This document shows positions 8,191 through 16,882 of a stretch of 64,000 nt of DNA, piece after piece (position 1 is the first letter of the stretch; each line of letters starts with the position of its first letter). Origin of the DNA: Streptomyces cinnamoneus (lineage in GTDB: Bacteria; Actinomycetota; Actinomycetes; Streptomycetales; Streptomycetaceae); assembly GCF_002939475.1 (NCBI RefSeq), contig NZ_PKFQ01000001.1, positions 124,001 through 188,000 on the forward strand, given 5' to 3'. The translations under genes and the position numbers were made by a program. Below the pieces are notes generated by a model, which was not told the DNA's origin, ran no database searches, and was given only the letters and a program-made list of their open reading frames with translations.

Positions 8191-8436
8191 CGGCGAACGG
8201 CTCCCCCAAGTCGTCGCTGGGGCTACGAACGGGGAGCTTGCTGACGCCCGGGTGTCGGCGGGGCGAACCGAAGGCTCCGCATGAGCGGTTCGTGCACCGG
8301 TTCAGCGAAGCGAAGCCACCCAGCGGCGGTGAGGACGTCGAGCTGTCCGCCGAGCCGCTGCCCGCCGGTCGCGGCTTGAGTCGCCTATTGCCCCTGCCCG
8401 TTGATCATCTTGAGCATGGCCTGGGCTGTGTTGTCT
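8191..8436. other. Intergenic region between corA and monooxygenase remnant
   Basis: No gene seen. GCTCCCC (8200-8206) can pair with GGGGAGC (8231-8237), a weak terminator candidate after corA. Confidence 0.35.
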
Positions 8437-8877
8437 GGCGAACCTCACCTCATGGCGGCCCTGGCCGAGGGCGCGGGTGCCGTCGACCCTGTGCCCCCAC
8501 CGGACGGTGCCGGCCGGGAGCGAGTCGAGCAGGATCCGTCACAGCTGCCCGCGCTGCACCTCGGGGCGTCCGCCTGTGCCGTCGTCGGCCATCTCGTGCA
8601 GGACGGTCCCGTCTTGCTCGACGAGCCGCATCGTCTGACGGCCCTCGATGACGATGGCGCGGAACTCGTCTATCAGGCCGGCCGTCTTGAGGGCGAGCTG
8701 CCCGTTGTAGTCGTGGACGTCGAGCAACCCGCCCTGCGTGCGCGCCGTCGGGGAGGGCTCAGCCTCGTAGACCGTGACCGGGATTCCGTGGACGTGCAGG
8801 ACGCGGGCCAGCGTGAGTCCGCCGAGTCCGGCGCCGACGACGGTGACGGCGGTAACGGCGGTAACGGCGGTGCACAT
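8437..8877 (-). pseudogene. FAD-dependent monooxygenase, N-terminal fragment with nonsense codon
   Basis: From the ATG at 8877 (AGGAG six bases upstream) the frame encodes the dinucleotide-binding start of an aromatic hydroxylase: VVGAGLGGLTLARVL, then QGGLLDVHDYNGQLALK. It runs for 112 codons to a TGA at 8539-8541. Beyond the stop the same frame continues with clear homology (RILLDSLPAGTVRWGHRVDG) to about 8437, then similarity ends abruptly. The intact neighbour at 9261-10367 shows what is missing, about 220 residues including the GD motif. The N-terminus carries three tandem copies of a 9-base unit coding Thr-Ala-Val. The gene is a nonsense-mutated and truncated paralogue. Confidence 0.8.
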
Positions 8878-9260
8878 GGTGGCTCCTCGGGGTCGGGGCC
8901 GCCCAGTGGTCTGCGGCGGCCGCTTCTGGAAAGGTGCCAGGCCCCGCCGGCAAGCCGCCCACATCGGAGCGACAGCCCCCGATAGATGCCCAATACCCAT
9001 CCCCCGGAAGGGCATTGGGCAACTGGCCCTGCCGCGAGCCTACGGCGCCGGGGCCTCCGGCTCAGCGTCCTGGAGGAGGCCGGCAGCCAGGCGCCCGCCT
9101 GAGCAGAGGTTCACGCGGCGGTCGCCTACCAAAGCCTGAACCTCCGGAGCACATGCGCATGCCCTGCGGACGCTCGGCGGGATCCCGCGAAGGGAAGTCC
9201 GCCGTTCGCCCCCCACCGGCGCCGAGCCTGGAGCGCGGCTGGCGCGGCGCCGACGCCGGC
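8878..9260. other. Intergenic region with 8-bp inverted repeat
   Basis: No gene identified. TGCCCAAT at 8987-8994 and ATTGGGCA at 9014-9021 form an inverted repeat upstream of the monooxygenase remnant and could be an operator left from its regulation. Confidence 0.4.
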
Positions 9261-10367
9261 TCAGGAGTCCGTCGGGGGGATGAGACTGTCGAGGGCCTTG
9301 GCGCAGTCCTCGGCGGCCTGGGCCGAGCGCGGCAACATGCGGCTCTCATAAGCACGGACGGCGTCGTCGATGCTGGATTCGGTGACGAGGGCGTGGGCGA
9401 GGTCGGTGCCGTCGAGCATGGCGAGGTTGGCCCCGAGCCCGACGGGGGGCATCAGGTGCGCGGCGTCGCCCAGCAGGGTGATGCCAGGGACGTGGTCCCA
9501 GGTGTGCGGGACGGGCAGTACGAACACGGGTCGGTCGACGAATCCGCCGTCGTGGTGGCGCAGGAGGTACAGCAGGCTTTCGTCCCAGCCGTCGAACATC
9601 TTCAGCAGGTGTGCGCGTACGGCCGCCGTGTCGTGGAGTTCCAGGCCGGCGGCCGTCCGCCAGTCCTGCGGGGCACGGAAGGCGATGTAGACGCGGAGGT
9701 GGCCGTTGCTGTTGCGCTGGGCGAGCAGGGCTTTGCTGTCGGCCGCCGCCAGCAGGGTGCCGTTGCCGACCATGCGTGCGAGGGCGGGATGGCGGGTGTC
9801 GCAGTCGTCGAAGCCGGTCTCGATGAAGGTGACACCGGTGTAGCTGGGTGTGGCGTCCGACAGGGCTGGGCGGATGCGCGACCAGGCGCCGTCGGCGCCG
9901 ACCACCAGGTCGGCATCCTCGCTGGTGCCGTCGTCGAGGAGCAGGCGCCAGGTGCCGTCCCCGAGCGGGGTGGCCCCGGTGACGGTGCGACCCCAGCGGA
10001 CGCTGCCCTCGGCGAGGGATTCCAGGAACAGGCCGCGCAGTTGGCCGCGGTCGATCTCCGGGCTGTCGTCGTCGTGGACAGGGCCCGGGAAGGGCACGGC
10101 GGTGGCGGTGACGGGGTCGAGCACGCGCCACTCCTGGGCGTTGGGGCGGGCCAGGGCGCGGAACCGGTCGAGAAGGCCCGCCGCGCGCAAGGCGGCCTGA
10201 CCGGTGGCGGCATGTATGTCGAGGCTGCCGCCCTGGGGGCGGGCGCCGTTGGAAGCCTCGGATTCGAAGACGGTGACGGAGCGGCCGTGGAGCTGCAGGA
10301 CACGGGCTAGGGCAAGGCCACCGAGGCCGGCGCCGACGACCACGACGCGGGTGGGGGCGGAGTTCAT
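9261..10367 (-). CDS. FAD-dependent aromatic monooxygenase (hydroxylase)
   Basis: The protein has 368 residues starting at ATG 10367, preceded by GAGGGG; longer in-frame starts lack ribosome binding sites. Domain order is a Rossmann N-terminus VVVGAGLGGLALARVL binding the FAD ADP moiety, a central substrate domain with the conserved VGADGAWSRIR segment, and the second FAD motif ITLLGDAAHLMPPVG. This is the class A single-component flavoprotein hydroxylase family, which uses NAD(P)H and O2 and includes TetX-like and polyketide-tailoring enzymes. The substrate is unknown. It is a paralogue of the broken gene at 8437-8877 and is transcribed in the same direction. A regulator remnant (10589) lies upstream on the other strand. 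Confidence 0.88.
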   Translation of the reverse strand: MNSAPTRVVVVGAGLGGLALARVLQLHGRSVTVFESEASNGARPQGGSLDIHAATGQAALRAAGLLDRFRALARPNAQEWRVLDPVTATAVPFPGPVHDDDSPEIDRGQLRGLFLESLAEGSVRWGRTVTGATPLGDGTWRLLLDDGTSEDADLVVGADGAWSRIRPALSDATPSYTGVTFIETGFDDCDTRHPALARMVGNGTLLAAADSKALLAQRNSNGHLRVYIAFRAPQDWRTAAGLELHDTAAVRAHLLKMFDGWDESLLYLLRHHDGGFVDRPVFVLPVPHTWDHVPGITLLGDAAHLMPPVGLGANLAMLDGTDLAHALVTESSIDDAVRAYESRMLPRSAQAAEDCAKALDSLIPPTDS

Positions 10368-10588
10368 GGGGCTGTCCCCTCGAAAGATGGGTGAGGTGCC
10401 GGAAGTCCCGGCGCACGACCAAGAAAGCACAGTCACCAAAAAAGCGCCTTTGAAATACGGTGTCCCGACACGGATCCGGCCGCGCGCCGTGAGCACAACG
10501 AGGACCGGCCCCGCCCGCCGTCGTGGCTGCGGCGTACCTCCTGCTGCTGCCGCTCGCCCACGCGATGACCCACGGGTGGGCGGCGCGG
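10368..10588. other. Promoter-side intergenic region upstream of the monooxygenase
   Basis: No coding sequence recognised. The AT-richer part at about 10425-10465 probably holds the monooxygenase promoter. Confidence 0.35.
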
Positions 10589-10738
10589 ATGAGCGCGTCG
10601 AAGCCGAAGTTCGACGAACCGATTCGCACTCCGACCAGGCTGTCGATCACCGTGCTGCTCGGCGCCGCGCAGTGGGCCGGTTTCTCCTTCGTGCGCGACA
10701 GGGTCGAGATGAGCGACTCCGCGTGGTCCGCCCTGGTG
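10589..10738 (+). pseudogene. N-terminal remnant of a winged-helix (MarR-like, HTH_34) transcriptional regulator
   Basis: From the ATG at 10589 the frame reads KPKFDEPIRTPTRLSI, then VRDRVEMSDSAWSAL. This is the start of the small winged-helix regulators in which FDxxIHxPTRLxI is followed by a recognition helix of the type LSDSxLSKHxxxLExAGYV. Similarity stops after the first half of the recognition helix and the frame then runs into unrelated sequence up to the acetyltransferase. The remaining wing and C-terminus (about 50 residues) are missing. It could once have controlled the divergent monooxygenase. Confidence 0.6.
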
Positions 10739-10987
10739 CGTGGCCATCGCCGGATTCACCCTGCCGCCGGGGTGGCGGGATCGCCGGCAGCCCTCAACGC
10801 ATCCGGAAGGCATCCGGGGAGCGACCGTCACCAGCGTCGTCTCTCGCCGGGCAACGGGCAGAGCCCAGCCGGGCCCAGGGTCCGGGGGCGCTCCTCGCAC
10901 CGAAGGCCCTGCTGTGCGTGGCGGCAAGGGGCGTCATCGGTAGATCGACCGATGTGCCGGAAAGTCCTCGGACCCTACGTTGACCGC

Positions 10988-11593
10988 ATGCAGTCACCGA
11001 ACACGCCCATGCCCATCAAGACCGGCGACACTCCTGAGATCACACGCATCCTGGCCCGCGCTTTCGCAGACGATCCGATGATGCTGTGGCTCTTCCCCGA
11101 CGCAGAAGGGCGTGAAGGCCGCCTCGCCCAGTGGTTCGACATCATGCTCACGCACAAATACGGCCCACTTGGTCACTGTGAACGCACCCGTGCGGCAGCG
11201 GCCTTCTGGACACCGCCCGGCACAGCCGAGCAGCACCCGGACGAGGGCACGCTGGCCCGCATCGACGGGCTGCTGGGCGAGCACGCGGCCCGGCTGGGCG
11301 AAATGCTGGAACTGGTCGGCGAGGCAACTCCCCAAAAACCCCACTGGTATCTGGCAGTACTCGGCGCCGACCCGGCAGCCCACGGCAACGGCCACGGCGC
11401 CGCCCTCTTGCTCTCGGGCCTGGCCAAGGCGGACGCGGCCGGGCTGCCGACACACCTCGAATCGTCGAAGCAAGCCAACCTCGCCTTCTACGAGCGATTC
11501 GGATTCACCGTGCGGGGCGAGATCCACATCCCCGGAGGCGGCCCGACACTCTGGTCCATGTGGCGGGAAGCCCGCGCAGAAACCCGTCAGTAG
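10988..11593 (+). CDS. GNAT-family N-acetyltransferase
   Basis: The protein has 201 residues from the ATG at 10988. Core GNAT features are present: an N-terminal strand/helix (ITRILARAFADDPMMLWLF), the acetyl-CoA pyrophosphate loop within ADPAAHGNGHGAALL, where the expected Q/RxxGxG/A is relaxed to H-G-N-G-H-G, and the C-terminal LESSKQANLAFYERFGFTV segment. This subgroup is common in Streptomyces and its substrates are mostly unknown. The gene stands alone; the upstream 250 bases contain only the broken winged-helix regulator. An acyl-CoA-dependent transfer to an amine is the expected reaction. Confidence 0.8.
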   Translation: MQSPNTPMPIKTGDTPEITRILARAFADDPMMLWLFPDAEGREGRLAQWFDIMLTHKYGPLGHCERTRAAAAFWTPPGTAEQHPDEGTLARIDGLLGEHAARLGEMLELVGEATPQKPHWYLAVLGADPAAHGNGHGAALLLSGLAKADAAGLPTHLESSKQANLAFYERFGFTVRGEIHIPGGGPTLWSMWREARAETRQ

Positions 11594-11940
11594 GTCCAAC
11601 CCGGCCGCTGCGGCCCGGACTGGCCCTGATCTCCGAGGCCCACGGCGTACCGGTGGCCCCCACCACCGGGGGCGGCCGCCTGTACGGGCGGGCCGGACGA
11701 CGGACTGGCGACGCCCGGCGAGGAGGCACCGGCGGGAATCAGGCCGGGCGCGACGGGCGACGACCGCTGATCGTTCGGCGCCTCGGGCCGCGATTTGCCC
11801 CAGGCCAGGGGCGGTGTGCGACAGTGGGTGCCCCGGTCCGCCGAGCGCGCCGGGTGCGCAGCCCCGCCGGCGTCTCCCACCCCGGACGGACGATCCCGGC
11901 CGCGCACCACCCATATCCCCAACTCCTTCCCCACAGAGCT
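11594..11940. other. Intergenic region, 347 bp
   Basis: Nothing recognisable; open frames here are composition-driven and lack ribosome binding sites. Confidence 0.4.
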
Positions 11941-12711
11941 ATGCAGGCAACGCCCCACCTCGTACCCCGGACCGCAGACCTGTTCCACCAGGGCCTGGAG
12001 CACCGGACAGGTTCCGCCCTGCTGCGTTTCGGCGCTGCGCGGCAGCCCTCGGCCGACCGGATCGGCTGGTCCGGTGATGTCGCGGCCGCCTGGCTGGACG
12101 CCGCCCGCGGCCATGTGTGGAGCGTCGGCGAACCCGACGCCGCCGCCGGCCTCATCGTGCGCGCCGCGCACGGCCTGCCCGGCCGCGTACGGGAGTTCAC
12201 CGGTCCCCGCGGCACCGACGTCCTGGTCGGCCGGCACCTCCCGGTGACCGGCGCGGTCGAGTGGGTGTTCCGCTGGACGCTGGAGGAGCCCCCCGTCCAC
12301 CGGGCCGAGAACCGGGTCGTCGCGCTGGACGAGAGTCACCACGAGGAGCTCCTCGCCTTCCTCAACGAGCACAGCCCGGCGCACTCGACCGGTCCCGGAT
12401 CCGCCGACGTCAGCCTGTGGGCCGGCATCCGCGATCCGGACGGGGACGGGCGGCTGGTGGCCTGCGGTGCGCTCAGTACCCTGCGGGACAGCGGCGCCCC
12501 CCTGATGGCGTCCGTCGCGACGGACGCCCGCCTGCGCGGCCAGGGCCTCGGGGCGGCCCTGACCTCCTGGCTCACCAGGTGCGCGGTACGCCGCCACGGC
12601 TTGTGCACCCTCTGGCAACTGGCCGACAACGCCCCCGCCGAGCGGCTCTACACCCGCCTCGGCTACCGCAACGAGGACCCTTGCGTGGCGGCGCGCCTCG
12701 CCGCACACTGA
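11941..12711 (+). CDS. GNAT-family N-acetyltransferase
   Basis: The protein has 256 residues from the ATG at 11941. The longer upstream frame lacks family similarity and a good ribosome binding site. The C-terminal half is a standard GNAT domain with SVATDARLRGQGLGAALTSWL, containing the RxxGxG acetyl-CoA loop, then LWQLADNAPAERLYTRLGYRN. The N-terminal 110 residues form a second, degenerate GNAT-like half, as in other Streptomyces double-GNAT proteins. The substrate is unknown. It converges on the terpene synthase operon, separated by only about 57 bases with no obvious stem-loop. Confidence 0.78.
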   Translation: MQATPHLVPRTADLFHQGLEHRTGSALLRFGAARQPSADRIGWSGDVAAAWLDAARGHVWSVGEPDAAAGLIVRAAHGLPGRVREFTGPRGTDVLVGRHLPVTGAVEWVFRWTLEEPPVHRAENRVVALDESHHEELLAFLNEHSPAHSTGPGSADVSLWAGIRDPDGDGRLVACGALSTLRDSGAPLMASVATDARLRGQGLGAALTSWLTRCAVRRHGLCTLWQLADNAPAERLYTRLGYRNEDPCVAARLAAH

Positions 12712-12768
12712 CGCCCCGGCCTCGCATGTCGCGAAGCTCTGGTAGTGCTCGACGGCGGCCACTTGCGG

Positions 12769-13851
12769 CTATCGGGTCCTGTGAGCCGGTTCGGGGCGGT
12801 AGAGGGTCCGGTGGGGGGTGAGGACCACCGTGGCGGCAGTGTGGCCGGCCCAGACGTGCCCGTGGCCGTTGTACCGGGGGGTGATGTAGGACCACGTGAG
12901 GTTCCCGGCGATCATCCAACGCAGTGCTTCCACGTATCGGGCCAGCGCGGGGTCCTGGCCGGCCGCCGTGGCCAGCAGGCCCCCGCTGAGCGCGCAGAAC
13001 TCCTCCTCGGTCCGCCTGACGGTGTCGGCGACGCGGTCGACTGCGGCTTGGAGACTGCCGCCGCTCTCGAGAGTGAGGGCGATTTCGTTGACGGTGTCGC
13101 CGCTGTAGAGCTCTTTGCGGTACGAGAAGATGTCGTTGACGCCCATCCAGTGGCGGGCCACCAGGCGGTTGAGCCGGCCGAGTTCAGGCATGCGGGCGAG
13201 GTGCGCGGTGAGGTCGATGTCCAGCCCGTATTCCAGGAGCGGGAAGCAGCATTCGCCCACGCTCTTGACCCGGGACTTCTCGTAGGCGGGCAGGTCCACG
13301 GCGGCGCCAGCGCGCAGCCACTCCCGCTCCATGCGGCAGGCTGCGAAGAACCCTTTTATTTCGTGAGCGAAACGATTCCACAGCGCCGGTGACATGCCGA
13401 CGCGGATGCGTTCCTTCAGCGCCACCAGCACGCTTGGGTAAGCGGTTCCCGGGAAGGGCTGGTCGTCGTCGAGGACGACGTCCAGTCGATGCAGACCCAG
13501 GCGCTCCAGGCGGGGGCTGGGGGCGTGGACGAAGAGGTCGTCGATGCTGAACAGCACGTCGATCCAGTGGCAGATCGTCTTCGTGCGCTCCGTGTCGGTG
13601 GTGGCGTAGGCCAGCAGGTTCCACAAGGAGGTGCGCTGGTTGAGGAATTCCTCGAAGTCGCGGGGGGATTCGTCGTGGGCGTGGCGCAGGTTGTCGTCCA
13701 GCCAGGTGCGGCAGAAGGCTTCGAGGCCCTCGATACCGGGGCGGTGCAGTGCGCTCTGGAAGCGGGGGAAGGACGGCAGCCGGAAGCTGGGGTAACGGCC
13801 CGGCGCCAGGGCACCGTCCGGCTCGACGCCGGGGGCGGGGAGTGTGGTCAC
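12769..13851 (-). CDS. Class I terpene synthase (probable sesquiterpene cyclase)
   Basis: The protein has 360 residues. The start is GTG 13851, whose GTGA overlaps the TGA of the upstream P450, so translation is coupled. The metal-binding NSE triad is intact (N239-D-I-F-S243-Y-R-K246-E247), the effector-type Arg194 lies 45 residues before it, and the RY pair is at 326-327. The aspartate-rich motif is D104-D105-L-F-V, where many cyclases have DDLFD or DDxxE, so the third acidic residue is missing. Class I cyclases ionise farnesyl (or geranyl/geranylgeranyl) diphosphate with three Mg2+ ions in the cytoplasm. The product cannot be predicted. It resembles the synthase/P450 pairs for albaflavenone and pentalenene but matches none that I recognise. 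Confidence 0.88.
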   Translation of the reverse strand: MTTLPAPGVEPDGALAPGRYPSFRLPSFPRFQSALHRPGIEGLEAFCRTWLDDNLRHAHDESPRDFEEFLNQRTSLWNLLAYATTDTERTKTICHWIDVLFSIDDLFVHAPSPRLERLGLHRLDVVLDDDQPFPGTAYPSVLVALKERIRVGMSPALWNRFAHEIKGFFAACRMEREWLRAGAAVDLPAYEKSRVKSVGECCFPLLEYGLDIDLTAHLARMPELGRLNRLVARHWMGVNDIFSYRKELYSGDTVNEIALTLESGGSLQAAVDRVADTVRRTEEEFCALSGGLLATAAGQDPALARYVEALRWMIAGNLTWSYITPRYNGHGHVWAGHTAATVVLTPHRTLYRPEPAHRTR

Positions 13852-15203
13852 CTCTGGCCTTCTTGCGGCGTCCGCTGGTGCAGCAGGAGGTGCCGTTCGG
13901 CGGGGACGAGCAGAAAGCGTGGAAGCGGGCGGACGGGCCTCGGCTCGGCGGGCCGCAGTTGCCAGGTGCGGGCGATGGTGGCCAGGGCCAGGGTGGCCTC
14001 GGTCATGCCGAAGAACTCCCCCATGCACCGGCGGCGACCAGCGCCGAACGCGAGGAAGGACTGCCGCTGCCCGGGGGTGAGGCGTTCGGGCAGCCACCTG
14101 TCGGGCTCGAGGCGGCCGGGGTCGGGGAAGACCTCGGGGTTGCGCTGCAGGGCGTAGGGGCTGATGAGGACGTCGGCCCCCTGGGGCAGCAGGTGCCCGC
14201 AGACCTCGGTGGGCTCGACGACGATGCGGCTGAGCAGCCAGGCGGGTGGGTACAGGCGCAGCACTTCGGTGAGGAGTCGCTTCGTGTACGGCAGTGAGGG
14301 CAGGTCGTCGAAGGTGACCGGGCGGTCGCTCAGCGCGCCGTCGAGTTCTTCCCACAGCCTGTGCTCGATCTCCGGGTGGCGGGCCAGGAGCTGGAAGGTC
14401 CAGGAGAGCAGCGAGGCGGTGGTCTCCACGCCCGCGGCCAGCACCGACATGACCTGGTCGTGCACCTCGGCGTCGTCGGGGCGCCGGCCGCTGCCCTGGT
14501 CCCCGGCGATGATCTGCGACAGCAGGTCCTGCCCGTCGTCCTCCTCCTGGTGCCGGTACTGGGCGATGACCTCACCGATGGCCTTGTCCAGGCGGGCGCG
14601 GGCCTGGTCGAAGCGCCGGTTCGCCGGGGTGGGGACGCGATGGATCCACTCGGCCGGGAGCAGCATCCGGCGCAGCAAGCCGCGCAGGAGCTGGGGCAGC
14701 GCCCTTGCCATGGCCTCTGCCGCCTGCTTGCCGGCCGGGGCGGACACCAGCGTCTGCGCGACCACCAGCGCGGCCAGCCGGTACATCGCCGCACCGACGT
14801 CAAACACCTGGCCCGCGCGCCATGAGGAGGTCGCCTCCACCACGCACTCACGCATCACGTCCGCGTAGCCGGCGACTCGGCTCCGGTGGAACGCCGGCTT
14901 CATCACCGGCCGCTGCACCCGGTGGTCCTCAGCGTTGCAGGTGATCACACCGTTGCCGACCAGTTGGCGGGCCGCTTCCATGAACGGGCCGCCCTTGTCG
15001 AACCGCTCCTGCTGGGAGACGAGCACTTCCATAGCCGCCTCGGCATTGTTCACCAGGAAGCACTTCCGCCCCACCAAGCGCAGGGCGACCAGCGGCTCCG
15101 CGGTCCGCTGCCGCTCCAGGAAACCCAGCGGATCCACCGCCAGCTGCCCCGCATGCCCGATCAGTGGTAGCTCGTCCTGGAACTTCCGGACCGTTTGCTG
15201 CAT
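13848..15203 (-). CDS. Cytochrome P450, terpene-tailoring
   Basis: The protein has 451 residues with all P450 landmarks: I-helix oxygen motif AGVETTAS, K-helix EVLRLYPP with its ExxR, and the heme loop FGAGRRRCMGEFF with Cys393 as the thiolate ligand. It precedes the terpene synthase with a GTGA overlap, so the two form one translationally coupled operon. The P450 presumably oxidises the cyclised hydrocarbon, needing ferredoxin and ferredoxin reductase from elsewhere in the genome; neither is encoded nearby. The ATG at 15203 follows a GGGGG-rich stretch. It has no membrane anchor and is typical of soluble bacterial CYPs. Confidence 0.92.
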   Translation of the reverse strand: MQQTVRKFQDELPLIGHAGQLAVDPLGFLERQRTAEPLVALRLVGRKCFLVNNAEAAMEVLVSQQERFDKGGPFMEAARQLVGNGVITCNAEDHRVQRPVMKPAFHRSRVAGYADVMRECVVEATSSWRAGQVFDVGAAMYRLAALVVAQTLVSAPAGKQAAEAMARALPQLLRGLLRRMLLPAEWIHRVPTPANRRFDQARARLDKAIGEVIAQYRHQEEDDGQDLLSQIIAGDQGSGRRPDDAEVHDQVMSVLAAGVETTASLLSWTFQLLARHPEIEHRLWEELDGALSDRPVTFDDLPSLPYTKRLLTEVLRLYPPAWLLSRIVVEPTEVCGHLLPQGADVLISPYALQRNPEVFPDPGRLEPDRWLPERLTPGQRQSFLAFGAGRRRCMGEFFGMTEATLALATIARTWQLRPAEPRPVRPLPRFLLVPAERHLLLHQRTPQEGQR

Positions 15204-16181
15204 GGCCTTACCCCCGCCCTGATCGCTGAAGATCCTCGCCGGAGACTACTACTTACTGTAGTTGATTGGCTACCTATAGTGACCACAGGCTTTCTCGCCG
15301 CCTCCCCCGCGCGCTCCCGGTGGCCTCTGGACACCACGCTCAGCGGCCGGATTGGTGGTGCAGCCTTCGACGCCGCCACGCCCAACCGCCCACCGGGACT
15401 GGGGGTTCGGCTCCCGAGGCGGGGTTGCCTCGGAGGGGCGGGCCGTCGGCGGCCGCCGACCGGACGGCCTGCGGTGCGGCCGGGGTGCGGCTGGGCCCGC
15501 GCCACGGGAACGGCCGCGCGGCGGGGCCGGCCCGGCCGGTGCGCTTGCTCCGGGCGTGCGGGGAGAGGACTACCGGTGCGACGAGCCCGCAGTCAAAACA
15601 TCCGACCGGAGGGTGCGGCGCCGGGCTCGCGCCTCTGTAGTACGAGCGACCACCCACCAAACCGGCGTACCGTCCACCCCGCTTGTCGACCCACTCCCTG
15701 CCACCCCGCCGCCCCGCCAAACCCGTCTCCCGGCCCTGCCGCGAGTGAACCACCCTGATCCCCCTTGACCAGGCCCGATTGAACGGGTCACGCCGCCCCG
15801 CCGCGCTGGTCCCTCACCTCCGTGAGTCCGCGGACGTCGTCCCTGGTTGACCGGCCGGTGAAGCCGGTCATGGGGGGCGCCGTGCTCCGGATACGGGGAT
15901 GCTCGGCCCTGCACCCGGGGCCGTAGCCGGAGGCGGGCCGGCGCTGACGCGACCGAGAAGCCCATCGACCACAGCCCGGACCGGGCAGCGATACCGGCCA
16001 TGGGCGGAAGCCGGTGCTGTCGGCCGCTGCACAGTTCCGCAATCCGTTTCCCGGTGCGCTGACATGATGCGTAACCGCGGGTGGGAGGATGCGGCGACGA
16101 AGCTTCTCCGGGCGTGCTGCGCCGACTTCACCGTGCCGGGTGTGACCCTGAAGTCGGCCGGGCGGCGCAACCGCTGCACGA
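15204..16181. other. Long gene-free region (978 bp) with AT-rich promoter segment
   Basis: The first 90 bases upstream of the P450 are markedly AT-richer than the surroundings (15243-15290) and contain ACTAC-N5-GTAGT at 15248-15262, a likely promoter/operator for the terpene operon. The remaining 850 bases have only composition-driven open frames and I recognise no gene, RNA or repeat array. Confidence 0.5.
15248..15262. promoter_or_regulatory. Palindrome in AT-rich promoter region of the P450-terpene operon
   Basis: ACTAC and GTAGT are separated by TTACT, about 45 bases upstream of the P450 start, inside the only AT-rich patch for a kilobase. A repressor site is plausible; no binding protein is identified. 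Confidence 0.4.
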
Positions 16182-16832
16182 TCAGATGGTTCCGAAAGAA
16201 ACGGTCCAGCTCACAACCGCTGGCGGCAGCCGGGCCGGCGGGGGCAGTGGCGGGAGGGCCGGCTCGGCCCGCAGGCCTTGGATCAGCAGCGCGGCGAAGC
16301 GCCGTGAGGCGGTCAGTGCGGCAGTCGGCGAGGTGGTCCGGATGCCGCTGTTGGCCATGAGTACCATGATCAGGTCGTCCAGGACGAAGTCCGGGCGCAG
16401 CTTGCCGGCCGCCTTGGCCCGGCGGGCGAGTTCGGCGACCTTGCCCAGTGCCCGCTCCCGGTCCGCGGCGAAGTCGATCGCGCGGGGGAAGGCCGAGGCG
16501 AACGCCGCGGTGAACCCCCGGTCCCGCGCCTGCGTTTCACACACCCCCTCGATCACCAGGCAGAAGCCGCGCCAAGGGTCAGGGTCGGCCAGTCCCACGT
16601 CGACGACGGCCGTGCAGGCCGTCATCTGCTCGCGGAAGGCCTCGGTGACCAGCCCCTCCTTCGTCGGAAAGTGCCGGTAGACGGTCGCGGATCCGACCTC
16701 GGCACGCCGCGCGATCTCGCGCATCGCCACGTCCAGCCCCTGCTCCGCGAAGGTCGTGCGGGCCACGGCGAGGATGCGCTCCCGGTTGTCCCGGGCATCG
16801 GAGCGCAGGGAGTGAGGCAAAGGGGTCGTCAC
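16182..16832 (-). CDS. TetR-family transcriptional regulator
   Basis: The protein has about 216 residues from the GTG at 16832, with GAGAG just upstream; a GTG at 16841 is equally possible. The N-terminal helix-turn-helix is classical: RERILAVARTTFAEQGLD, then VGSATVYRHFPTKEGLV (about residues 15-60). The C-terminal ligand domain is of the common TetR_C type with LARRAKAAGKLRPDFVLDD. It is divergent from the quinone oxidoreductase at 16883 with only 50 bases between, the usual arrangement of a repressor controlling itself and a target that clears an electrophile or quinone. The ligand is unknown. Confidence 0.88.
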   Translation of the reverse strand: MTTPLPHSLRSDARDNRERILAVARTTFAEQGLDVAMREIARRAEVGSATVYRHFPTKEGLVTEAFREQMTACTAVVDVGLADPDPWRGFCLVIEGVCETQARDRGFTAAFASAFPRAIDFAADRERALGKVAELARRAKAAGKLRPDFVLDDLIMVLMANSGIRTTSPTAALTASRRFAALLIQGLRAEPALPPLPPPARLPPAVVSWTVSFGTI

Positions 16833-16882
16833 CGCTCTCACTTTAGCCAAACGGACGGGGGGTCCGGATAGCGTCCGACGCC

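Noticed and set aside
8245..8330. Resemblance to the 3' end of a group II intron (domain V-like GGCTCCGCATGAGC and CACCGGTTC)
   Set aside because: The helix pairing of domain V does not form convincingly and there is no intron-encoded reverse transcriptase nearby.
15245..16181. Several open frames of 100-190 codons
   Set aside because: All are Arg/Gly/Pro/Ala-rich, overlap each other on both strands, lack ribosome binding sites and resemble no family.
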